From an uncultured Sutterella sp. (GTDB lineage: Bacteria; Pseudomonadota; Gammaproteobacteria; Burkholderiales; Burkholderiaceae_F), in the NCBI GenBank assembly GCA_900552195.1, contig URYO01000088.1:1-5889 (forward strand): DNA of 5,889 nucleotides, read 5' to 3'. The notes beneath the pieces were generated by a model. The model was not told where the DNA came from. It searched no databases and worked only from the letters and a program-made list of their open reading frames with translations. Numbering within the stretch: position 1 is the stretch's first letter; every line of letters starts with the position of its first letter. The position numbers and the translations under genes are program-made. Positions 1 to 4,913 of the stretch are shown here, piece by piece.

Positions 1-1
1 T

Positions 2-166
2 CTTACAGAAGCCAAGAGACTGATGATTGATGAACAGTTCGAGGCAGCTCAGGCTTGCTATCGAGTCGGATATGACAGTCCCACGTATTTCAGCCGAGAG
101 TTTAGAAACCTGTTCGGAGAGTCGCCCGCAAAACACGTCAAACGAATTGCTGCTGAGATGCAATAG
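2..166 (+). CDS. AraC-family transcriptional regulator, C-terminal fragment (5' part outside window)
   Basis: This is the last 54 codons of a DNA-binding regulator; the frame is open from base 2 to the TAG at 164-166. The visible part is the second helix-turn-helix of an AraC/XylS domain. It carries the family signature A-x-x-x-G-Y-x-S-x-x-Y-F-S-R-x-F-(4)-G-x-S-P, seen here as VGYDSPTYFSREF followed by LFGESPAKHVKR. AraC-family members usually bind promoter DNA with two HTH motifs at the C-terminus and sense a ligand or partner through an N-terminal domain. That N-terminal domain is outside the window, so neither effector nor target genes can be named. The protein ends about 10 residues after the HTH, which is normal for the family. 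It is followed by 192 non-coding bases and is probably not in the same operon as tsaE. Confidence 0.92.
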   Translation, partial: LTEAKRLMIDEQFEAAQACYRVGYDSPTYFSREFRNLFGESPAKHVKRIAAEMQ

Positions 167-358
167 TCGTTTTTCGGCTTCTTCGAAGCGTTAAATTCAG
201 CCGAGATAATACAAACGAAAAGGAGAGAAGGCCATAACTTTGTTCTTTAGCGGTCAATGCTCTTGAATAACCAGGCCAAACACGGCCCGAGATGACCATC
301 TCGGTCGAATCAAAATCCCGGATGCTGTGGTATCTTTAGAATAATTTTCGAGAAATGA
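167..358. other. Intergenic region between the AraC-family gene and tsaE
   Basis: These 192 bases carry no plausible coding frame. Three things are visible. A small hairpin lies just after the araC-type stop (stem GCTTC 177-181 with GAAGC 185-189), but no T-run follows, so it is a poor terminator. A perfect palindrome lies at 287-304. Two weak promoter-like strings are present: TTGTTC (240-245) with TGAATA (264-269) at an 18-base spacing, and TAGAAT (337-342) without a good -35 box. The tsaE-amiC promoter must lie here or further upstream, but I cannot place it with confidence. Confidence 0.6.
287..304. promoter_or_regulatory. Perfect 8+8 bp palindrome, possible operator
   Basis: CCGAGATG (287-294) and CATCTCGG (297-304) are exact reverse complements separated by AC. 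The dyad is compact, has almost no loop and has no T-run after it. It therefore fits a site for a dimeric DNA-binding protein better than a terminator. It lies about 55 bases before the tsaE start, where an operator for the tsaE-amiC operon could sit. No regulator can be named from the sequence, and the regulatory role is an inference. Confidence 0.35.
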
Positions 359-856
359 ATGAATACAGACGCACATTCCTTAGAGTTTCATCTCGCTGAC
401 GAAGAAGCGACGTCAGAACTGGGCGCTCGGCTGGCTCGAGCCTTGGACTCCGTTAAATCCGAAATCCTGGAAAAGGGACTCAACATCAAGTTGGTCGGGG
501 ATTTAGGCGCCGGTAAAACCTACCTGATGCGATCCGCTCTGCGCGCCCTAGGATTTGAAGGCCGTGTAAAAAGTCCTACCTTCTCTTTATTGGAGACCTA
601 CAAGGTCGACGGCTTTACGGTCAATCATTTTGACTTCTATCGTTTCGAGGATCCGGTCGAATTTGAAGAAGCCGGATTCCGCGAGAACTACGGCCCCGGA
701 AGGGTAGTGGCGTCCGAGTGGACGTCCAAGGCAGAGCCTTTTGTTCCGCAGCCGGATCTGACCATCACGCTTAAGAATGAGGGAGAGGGCCGCGTCTGTG
801 ATATTTCAGCAAATTCTGCTCTCGGCAATCAAGTTTTAGAAGTACTCAAAAAATAA
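359..856 (+). CDS. tsaE: tRNA threonylcarbamoyladenosine (t6A) biosynthesis ATPase TsaE
   Basis: TsaE is the cytoplasmic ATPase that works with TsaB and TsaD to complete N6-threonylcarbamoyladenosine at A37 of ANN-decoding tRNAs. The 165-residue length is normal for the family. Visible motifs are the Walker A P-loop GDLGAGKT at residues 47-54, the SPTF motif at 72-75, HFDFYR at 90-95 (the conserved H-x-D-x-Y-R strand) and the SEW motif around 119-121, followed by a variable C-terminal strand region. The start is fixed by an in-frame TGA at 356-358 immediately before this ATG. The Shine-Dalgarno sequence is weak (GAGA at about 350-353). The stop codon shares one base with the amidase start (TAATG), implying a two-gene operon with coupled translation. 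The same neighbourhood of tsaE with a cell-wall amidase is known from E. coli, as tsaE-amiB. Confidence 0.96.
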   Translation: MNTDAHSLEFHLADEEATSELGARLARALDSVKSEILEKGLNIKLVGDLGAGKTYLMRSALRALGFEGRVKSPTFSLLETYKVDGFTVNHFDFYRFEDPVEFEEAGFRENYGPGRVVASEWTSKAEPFVPQPDLTITLKNEGEGRVCDISANSALGNQVLEVLKK

Positions 857-2301
857 TGAACACTCGCAGGTCGTTTTTGGAAGGAGCGGGCGGCGCTCTT
901 TTGCTCTCCTTTGTTCCCTGGTCTCCGGCGTACGGAGCCCAAGTGGTCGACGTCCGCGCCTGGCCTGCGGAAGAATACACACGCATCACGATTGAGCATG
1001 ATGCGCCGATGAAGTTCAAATACTTTGTTCTGCGCAATTCCGATCCGGTCAGATTGGCTGTGGATATTGACGGTTTGCTTCTGACCGATAAGCTCAAGCA
1101 GATTATTCAAAAAGTTAAGCCTAACGATCCCTATATTTCCAGAATTCGGGTCGGCCAGAACCGACCGAATGTGGTTCGTATCTCGATTGATTTCAAGACT
1201 GATGTCGATCCTCAGGTTTTCTCGCTGAAGCCGGCCGGCCAATACCGATACCGTTTGGTTTTTGACATCTATCCGGCGACACAGAAAGATCCTCTGATGG
1301 CCATCATCCAGAAGGAAGAATCTGAGCCGGACGCGATTAAGAGCCTTTTGGCTCAGGTTGCCGAAGGTCAGAAGCGAATGGAGGAAAACCGCGCTGACTC
1401 CGGAGAAGAGGTCGATCAGCTGGGCCAAATCTTGGCGGGTATTGCGGATGGCTCGCTTGCTCCGATGCGTCCGGATGAAGAACCGAAAGGGACCTCAAAG
1501 CCGTCGCAGACGAAGCCGGCAAAGAAACCGGCAAAGAAACCGGAAGCGCAGCTGGCACAGACAAAGCCTTCAAAGACGAAACCAACTCGCTCTCCGAGGG
1601 TCAGAACCTTGGTCATCATGATCGATCCGGGGCACGGCGGAGAAGATCCGGGCGCTATCGGAAGAAGACATCGGACAAGAGAAAAAGACGTCGTGCTGGC
1701 AATTGCACGAATTTTGCGCCAGGAACTTAACGAAATTGAAGGCGTCAAAGCCATGCTCACCAGAGACGGGGACTACTTTGTTCCGCTCCAGAGAAGAGTT
1801 CAGAAGGCGCGTGCGGCCAAAGCAGACTTCTTTGTTTCGATCCACGCCGACGCCTGGGTTAAGCCGACGGCGAGAGGATCGTCTCTTTACGTGTTGAATA
1901 CCAGAGGCCAGGTATCTACGGCGAACCGCTGGCTTGCCCGCAAGCAGAATGATGCCGACTTGATCGGCGGCGTTAACCTCAGCAATAAAGACAAGCAGAT
2001 TGCTCGAATCCTGATGGATATGTCCATGACGTCTCAGGTTTCGGACAGTATGGTTTACGGCGCTCGAATTCTGAACGAACTCTCGAGAATCAATCAGCTG
2101 CACCGTGGAAAAGTAGAGCAGGCAAACTTTGCAGTGTTAAAGGCGCCGGATATTCCTTCCGTGCTTGTGGAGACGGCCTTCTTGTCGCACCCTGAAGAGG
2201 AAAAGAAGCTGCGTACGCGAGCCTTCCAGCGTAAATTGGCTTATGCCATTGGAAACGGAATTCTGAAAGGTTTTGGCCACAAATCAAGACTGGGCTTCTA
2301 A
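856..2301 (+). CDS. amiC: N-acetylmuramoyl-L-alanine amidase, AmiC type (AMIN + Amidase_3), Tat-exported
   Basis: This periplasmic zinc amidase cleaves the bond between N-acetylmuramic acid and the stem peptide to separate daughter cells. The 481 residues show, in order: a twin-arginine signal (TRRSFLEG at 3-10, hydrophobic stretch, likely cleavage near AYGA at 25-28); an AMIN domain at about 29-140 that in relatives targets the enzyme to the division septum; an acidic, probably helical segment at about 145-200; a Lys/Pro-rich linker at about 208-250; and the Amidase_3 domain at about 251-475. Zinc ligands are H260 (DPGHGG), E276 (TREK) and H330 (SIHAD); the catalytic glutamate is E439 (VETAF). 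The insert around 350-430 matches the autoinhibitory region of AmiA/B/C-type enzymes, which is relieved by EnvC- or NlpD-type activators. The ATG overlaps the tsaE stop by one base. An IS607-type element starts directly after the stop. The paralogue label (AmiC rather than AmiB) rests on domain order and Tat signal. Confidence 0.95.
   Translation: MNTRRSFLEGAGGALLLSFVPWSPAYGAQVVDVRAWPAEEYTRITIEHDAPMKFKYFVLRNSDPVRLAVDIDGLLLTDKLKQIIQKVKPNDPYISRIRVGQNRPNVVRISIDFKTDVDPQVFSLKPAGQYRYRLVFDIYPATQKDPLMAIIQKEESEPDAIKSLLAQVAEGQKRMEENRADSGEEVDQLGQILAGIADGSLAPMRPDEEPKGTSKPSQTKPAKKPAKKPEAQLAQTKPSKTKPTRSPRVRTLVIMIDPGHGGEDPGAIGRRHRTREKDVVLAIARILRQELNEIEGVKAMLTRDGDYFVPLQRRVQKARAAKADFFVSIHADAWVKPTARGSSLYVLNTRGQVSTANRWLARKQNDADLIGGVNLSNKDKQIARILMDMSMTSQVSDSMVYGARILNELSRINQLHRGKVEQANFAVLKAPDIPSVLVETAFLSHPEEEKKLRTRAFQRKLAYAIGNGILKGFGHKSRLGF
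1516..1543 (+). repeat. 12-bp tandem repeat in the amidase linker
   Basis: The unit CCGGCAAAGAAA occurs at 1516-1527 and 1528-1539, with a partial third copy at 1540-1543. It encodes the repeated PAKK-like residues of the basic linker between the AMIN and catalytic domains. Because the unit is a multiple of three, gain or loss of copies keeps the frame. Low-complexity Lys/Pro/Ala linkers of this kind are common in exported wall enzymes and may vary in length between strains. Confidence 0.8.
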
Positions 2302-2311
2302 CTGTTAAAAT

Positions 2312-2323
2312 AAATCTATAAAA
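2312..2323 (+). repeat. Left-end copy of a 12-bp inverted repeat of the IS
   Basis: AAATCTATAAAA here is the exact reverse complement of TTTTATAGATTT at 4321-4332. It overlaps a small A/T hairpin in which CTATA (2316-2320) pairs with TATAG (2325-2329) around four A residues. IS607-type transposases bind short repeated sequences near the element ends, and this pair is a good candidate for such sites. The AT-rich context makes a chance match possible but unlikely at this position. Confidence 0.6.
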
Positions 2324-2324
2324 A

Positions 2325-2343
2325 TATAGTAAAAAGTATAAAT
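2325..2343 (+). promoter_or_regulatory. Candidate AT-rich promoter of tnpA
   Basis: Two -10-like hexamers, TATAGT (2325-2330) and TATAAA (2337-2342), lie 12-30 bases before the tnpA ATG. No convincing -35 box is seen at the right distance. The stretch is nearly pure A/T and also overlaps the probable transposase-binding region, so tnpA could repress its own promoter. There is no recognisable Shine-Dalgarno sequence before tnpA, so its expression may be low. All of this is inference from composition. Confidence 0.25.
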
Positions 2344-2345
2344 TA

Positions 2346-2355
2346 TTTGTAGATT
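2346..2355 (+). repeat. Left-end copy of the direct repeat TTTGTAGATT of the IS
   Basis: TTTGTAGATT is present here, directly before the tnpA start codon, and again at 4332-4341 in the same orientation near the right end. Together with the inverted copy at 2312-2321 it gives the left end two copies of a TTRTAGATTW motif. The right end also has two. The likely role is transposase binding, inferred from position and from how IS607 ends are built. Confidence 0.55.
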
Positions 2356-2997
2356 ATGAACTCTGACTTTGTTCCGATTGGGCAAGCGTCTAAAATTCTT
2401 GGCGTCTCAATCCAGACCCTCCGCAATTGGGAGAAAACAGGCAGACTGCTTCCGGATTTTGTTTCGGCTGGCAGGACTCGTCGTTACAGCAGACGCCGAC
2501 TCCTTTCTATTGCCGGATTGACTAATTCTGAAACTAAAGAAGATCAGAAGGTAACCATCGCCTATGCCCGGGTGAGTACTAATGAGCAAAAGGAAGACTT
2601 AAGCCGACAAATAGAATTATTGGAACTCTTTTGCGCAAAGAACGGTTTTACCTATGAAGTCATTTCCGACTTGGGGTCCGGAATGAATTATCGAAAGAAG
2701 GGGTTGAAAAAACTTCTGGACGCTCTTCTTAACGACAAGGTTGAACGCTTGGTCATCACTCACAAAGATAGGCTGCTGAGATTCGGAGCGGAGCTGGTTT
2801 TCACTATCTGTGAAACTAAGGGGGTTGAGGTTATCATCCTCAATAAGGGAGATGAAACGGTAGGATTTAAAGAAGAACTTGCCAAAGATGTTCTTGAAAT
2901 AATCACCGTTTTTTCTGCCAAGTTGTACGGAAGTCGAAGTAAAAAGAACCGAGAGCTTCTAAAAAAATTAACCGAAACCGCGAAGGATCAGCTCTAG
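2356..2997 (+). CDS. tnpA: IS607-family transposase TnpA (MerR-type HTH + serine recombinase)
   Basis: This 213-residue protein is the recombinase that excises and inserts the element through a covalent serine-DNA intermediate. Residues of about 5-50 form a MerR-like helix-turn-helix (IGQASKILGVSIQTLRNWEKTG, then a basic RTRRYSRRRL stretch). The resolvase catalytic domain starts near residue 66. It shows YARVSTNEQ with the nucleophile S74 and the conserved R72, then the D-x-GSGMNYR segment at 105-113 and HKDRLLRFG at 136-144 with conserved basic residues. The C-terminal helix is at about 172-205. An N-terminal DNA-binding domain ahead of the catalytic domain, the reverse of ordinary resolvases, is diagnostic of the IS607 transposase. 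Length is normal for the family. No clear ribosome binding site precedes the ATG. The stop is 10 bases before tnpB, so the two are probably co-transcribed. Confidence 0.95.
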   Translation: MNSDFVPIGQASKILGVSIQTLRNWEKTGRLLPDFVSAGRTRRYSRRRLLSIAGLTNSETKEDQKVTIAYARVSTNEQKEDLSRQIELLELFCAKNGFTYEVISDLGSGMNYRKKGLKKLLDALLNDKVERLVITHKDRLLRFGAELVFTICETKGVEVIILNKGDETVGFKEELAKDVLEIITVFSAKLYGSRSKKNRELLKKLTETAKDQL

Positions 2998-3007
2998 GGC
3001 TTTAAAA

Positions 3008-4309
3008 ATGACAGTAACTTTGTCCCACAAGATCGAACTAAAGGCGAACAATAAATTCAAAACTTATTGCCGCAAAGCCTTTGGTGTTTCTCGATTTACG
3101 TGGAACTGGGTTTTAGAACGAGTAAACGATAAAAGAGAGCGAAAAGAAAAAATCGACGTTCTCGAACTAAAAAAAGAGTTCAATCACATCAAAAGAAGGC
3201 AATATCCCTTTGTCATGGAGGTGACAAAGTATGCCTCTCAGCAGCCCTTTATCTTTTTGAAACGAGCCTTGTCTCAGTTTTTTGATGACCTCAAAAGCGA
3301 CAAATCCTCTTCTAAACGGAAAGGCTTTCCGGTCTTTAAAAAGAAGAGATACAGCTCGGGATCGTTTTATATCGGCGGAGACTTGGTCGTCGTAAAGAAC
3401 GGCTCTGAAATTAAAGATAAACGCTTCGGAGCTTCTGACAATAAACCCTACTTACACATTCCGAAGTTCGGTTGGGTAATGCTAAGGGAAGAGATTCGTT
3501 TTCCCGGAAAGATTAACAGCGTGACGATATCCCAGGACGGCGATAAATTCTTTGCATCATTCAGCATAGAGACATCCGAAATCGTTTATGAGGGGACGCA
3601 TAAAGAGAATGCACAAGAGGCGTTATGCGGCTGCGACTGGGGAGTTAAAGATCTCCTGACGCTGTCTAACGGAATCAAAATCAAAGGAAGTAAGCATTTA
3701 AAGAGAAGACAAAGGCAACTTGCAAGGCAGCAGAGGAAGTTGGCGAAAAAACAGCACCCGAGAACCAAAGGTGACAAAACGCCAACATCCAAGAACTACA
3801 TCAAACAGTCAAGGAAAGTAGGAAAGCTTTACCGACGGATCAAGGCTCAGAGGCTCGATGAGAATGAAAAGCTATCAACCGTGCTCGTCCGCCATTTCAG
3901 AGTTATCTGCTTAGAGACGCTAAATGTTAAGGGAATGATGTCAAATCATCGGTTGGCAAAAGCGGTGTCAGACAACAGCCCCTACGCTCTGAAAGAGATG
4001 ATCAAAAGAAAATCAGCCCGTCGAGAAAGGACCGTTATTGAAGCGGATCAGTTCTATGCGAGTTCGAAAACCTGTAGAAGATGCGGCGAGGTAAACAAAG
4101 ATCTTAAGCTCAGCGACAGGATTTTCGTCTGTCCCAAGTGCGGTTTTACCGAGGACAGAGACGTACAGGCTGCAAAGAATTTGACTGAGATATACATCAA
4201 CAAAGTAGGGTCAGCTAGCCCCGAACTCAAGCCTGTGGATCTGACGGCTCTGTTAGACGATTTAGCAATAAATGGTCTGGCAACCAGCAGGGTTGAAACA
4301 GGAATTTAA
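3008..4309 (+). CDS. tnpB: TnpB RNA-guided DNA endonuclease of IS607 type (Cas12 ancestor family)
   Basis: TnpB is a nuclease that uses an RNA made from the element's right end to cut matching DNA next to a short adjacent motif. This helps the transposon persist at sites it would otherwise leave. The 433-residue protein is full length. The N-terminal region (about 1-200) is the OB-fold/helical part. A very basic segment (about 228-282, rich in K/R/Q) likely contacts RNA. The RuvC-like active site is complete: D210 (GCDWGVKDLLTLSNG), E303 (ICLETLNVKGM) and D385 (TEDRDVQAAKNL). A zinc finger is formed by C356, C359, C375 and C378 (C-RR-C and C-PK-C). The AGGG at about 2996-2999, at the tnpA stop, is a plausible ribosome binding site for this ATG. 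The stop TAA at 4307-4309 lies in the same frame as the downstream dxs remnant. Confidence 0.95.
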   Translation: MTVTLSHKIELKANNKFKTYCRKAFGVSRFTWNWVLERVNDKRERKEKIDVLELKKEFNHIKRRQYPFVMEVTKYASQQPFIFLKRALSQFFDDLKSDKSSSKRKGFPVFKKKRYSSGSFYIGGDLVVVKNGSEIKDKRFGASDNKPYLHIPKFGWVMLREEIRFPGKINSVTISQDGDKFFASFSIETSEIVYEGTHKENAQEALCGCDWGVKDLLTLSNGIKIKGSKHLKRRQRQLARQQRKLAKKQHPRTKGDKTPTSKNYIKQSRKVGKLYRRIKAQRLDENEKLSTVLVRHFRVICLETLNVKGMMSNHRLAKAVSDNSPYALKEMIKRKSARRERTVIEADQFYASSKTCRRCGEVNKDLKLSDRIFVCPKCGFTEDRDVQAAKNLTEIYINKVGSASPELKPVDLTALLDDLAINGLATSRVETGI

Positions 4310-4345
4310 TTAAAGGTCTGTTTTATAGATTTTTGTAGATTTAAA
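4272..4345 (+). ncRNA. Predicted 3' part of the TnpB guide RNA (omega/reRNA) scaffold
   Basis: In characterised IS200/IS605 and IS607 elements, the TnpB guide RNA overlaps the 3' end of tnpB and runs across the right end into flanking DNA, which supplies the guide. Here the tnpB 3' end contains a CAACC (4281-4285)/GGTTG (4291-4295) hairpin with a 5-base loop and an alternative CTGG/CCAG hairpin (4277-4280 with 4284-4287). The element continues about 36 bases past the tnpB stop. The 5' end of the RNA and its full fold cannot be fixed by eye, so the coordinates cover only the part I can argue for. The call is position-based inference. Confidence 0.4.
4321..4342 (+). repeat. Right-end motif pair of the IS: tandem TTRTAGATTT decamers
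   Basis: Two decamers sit head to tail, TTATAGATTT (4323-4332) and TTGTAGATTT (4333-4342), giving a spacing of exactly one DNA turn. The segment 4321-4332 is the exact reverse complement of 2312-2323 at the left end, and 4332-4341 repeats 2346-2355 directly. These shared motifs support an element end close to position 4345. They are the best candidate transposase-binding sites at the right end. Confidence 0.6.
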
Positions 4346-4348
4346 GTA

Positions 4349-4837
4349 GCGGCCCTGAATCAAAACGAACACAAGGTTGCCGTCCGTGTTCCGACCTATA
4401 GCTATGAACACAGCAAAGGAGAAGTCGATACAGACTACAGTGATCTCAATAAGTTCAAGGTTGTTAAGGAAGGCAAGGATGTTGCCGTTATCGCGGCCGG
4501 TGACTTCTTCGTTAAAGGTGAAGGTGTTGTCGATGCTTTAGCTGAAAAAGGCATCAATGCAACCTTGATCAATCCCCGCTTCGTTTCCGGTGTTGATACA
4601 GATCTCCTGAATTCTCTCAAACAGAATCACAAAGTCGTGGTTGTTTTAGAAGACGGATCCAAGGAAGGCGGTTTCGGTGGCAGAGTCGCTCAGGCTGTCG
4701 GCGCAACCGGCATGAAGTGTCTGACTTACGGTCTTGAAAAAAAGTTTGTTGACCGCTACAACCCTGATGAACTCGAAAAAGCTTATCGCTTGACAGTTCC
4801 TCAGATCGTTGAAGACACGCTCAGCGCTTTGAATTAA
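4349..4837 (+). pseudogene. dxs: 1-deoxy-D-xylulose-5-phosphate synthase-like gene, 3' remnant truncated at the IS
   Basis: The 162 codons up to the TAA at 4835-4837 are the end of the central pyrimidine-binding domain plus the whole C-terminal transketolase domain of a DXS-like enzyme. Intact DXS joins pyruvate and glyceraldehyde 3-phosphate with thiamine diphosphate for the MEP isoprenoid pathway. Visible motifs are QNEHKVAVRVP just after the junction, GKDVAVIAAGDF, the NPRFVSGVD strand (compare N-x-RF-x-KPLD) and EDGSKEGGFGG. The tail FVDRYNPDELEKAYRLT resembles the DXS end. No ATG or GTG occurs in frame between 4349 and the middle of the domain. The first possible start is a TTG at 4565, inside a core strand. 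About two thirds of a normal DXS (roughly 580-640 residues) is missing, and it is not on the other side of the IS. The thiamine-binding and catalytic parts are absent, so the fragment cannot be an active enzyme. A related transketolase-type C-terminal domain is the alternative identity. Confidence 0.85.
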
Positions 4838-4850
4838 CCGTAAAAATAAA

Positions 4851-4871
4851 GCCTCAGCACAATGCCGAGGC
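4851..4871 (-). terminator. Intrinsic terminator for the minus-strand MFS gene
   Basis: GCCTC (4851-4855) pairs with GAGGC (4867-4871), and GCA (4857-4859) pairs with TGC (4863-4865), with a single A/C mismatch between. Read on the minus strand, the hairpin is followed directly by a T-rich run (TTTATTTTTA, plus-strand 4841-4850). That is the layout of a rho-independent terminator for the leftward gene. On the plus strand it has no T-run after it. Confidence 0.7.
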
Positions 4872-4883
4872 CCGGAAGTTTCG

Positions 4884-4913
4884 TTAACGGAGCGGCCGAA
4901 CCCGCTCCGTTAA
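4884..4913 (+). terminator. Strong intrinsic terminator downstream of the dxs-like gene (12-bp perfect stem)
   Basis: TTAACGGAGCGG (4884-4895) is the exact reverse complement of CCGCTCCGTTAA (4902-4913), with a 6-base loop. A T-rich stretch (TTATTTATT) follows on the plus strand. This fits a terminator for rightward transcription from the dxs side. On the minus strand the stem begins immediately after the MFS stop codon (4914-4916) but has no T-run, so the leftward transcript probably ends at the 4851-4871 hairpin instead. Confidence 0.8.

Larger units (their letters stand above)
2302..4345 (+). mobile_element. IS607-family insertion sequence (tnpA serine recombinase + tnpB)
   Basis: The element carries two same-strand genes in the order typical of IS607: a MerR-HTH/serine-recombinase transposase, then a TnpB nuclease, separated by 10 bases. 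Both frames are full length with their catalytic residues, so the element may be mobile. IS607 elements transpose through a circular double-stranded intermediate, make no target-site duplication and lack long terminal inverted repeats. The exact edges therefore cannot be read directly. The left edge must lie after the amiC stop (2301) and before tnpA (2356). The right edge lies after tnpB (4309) and before dxs homology becomes clear (about 4349-4355). Short TTRTAGATTW motifs occur near both ends. A TTAAA string occurs at 2305-2309 and again at 4341-4345, which could mark the exchange point, but this is speculative. Confidence 0.88.

Noticed and set aside
173..205. Hairpin-forming sequence after the araC-type stop as a terminator
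   Set aside because: The stems are only 5-6 bp and no T-run follows on either strand, so it is too weak to call.
355..399. ATG at 355 as an alternative start near tsaE
   Set aside because: It is out of frame with tsaE and runs only about 14 codons to a TGA. The in-frame ATG is at 359, directly after an in-frame stop.
829..1428. A 199-codon open frame on the minus strand opposite the 5' half of amiC
   Set aside because: It lies wholly against a strongly supported amidase frame. Its product has no recognisable motif and its length is explained by codon bias of the opposite strand. Other overlapping frames inside amiC and tnpB were dismissed on the same grounds.
3008..4309. A CRISPR-Cas12 locus, given the Cas12-like RuvC and zinc finger
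   Set aside because: The protein is the size of TnpB, follows an IS607 tnpA, and there is no repeat-spacer array or adaptation gene in the window.
4565..4837. A separate 90-residue small gene starting at TTG 4565
   Set aside because: The DXS-like similarity continues in frame upstream to about 4349, and the TTG lies inside a core strand of the domain. It is part of the truncated remnant.
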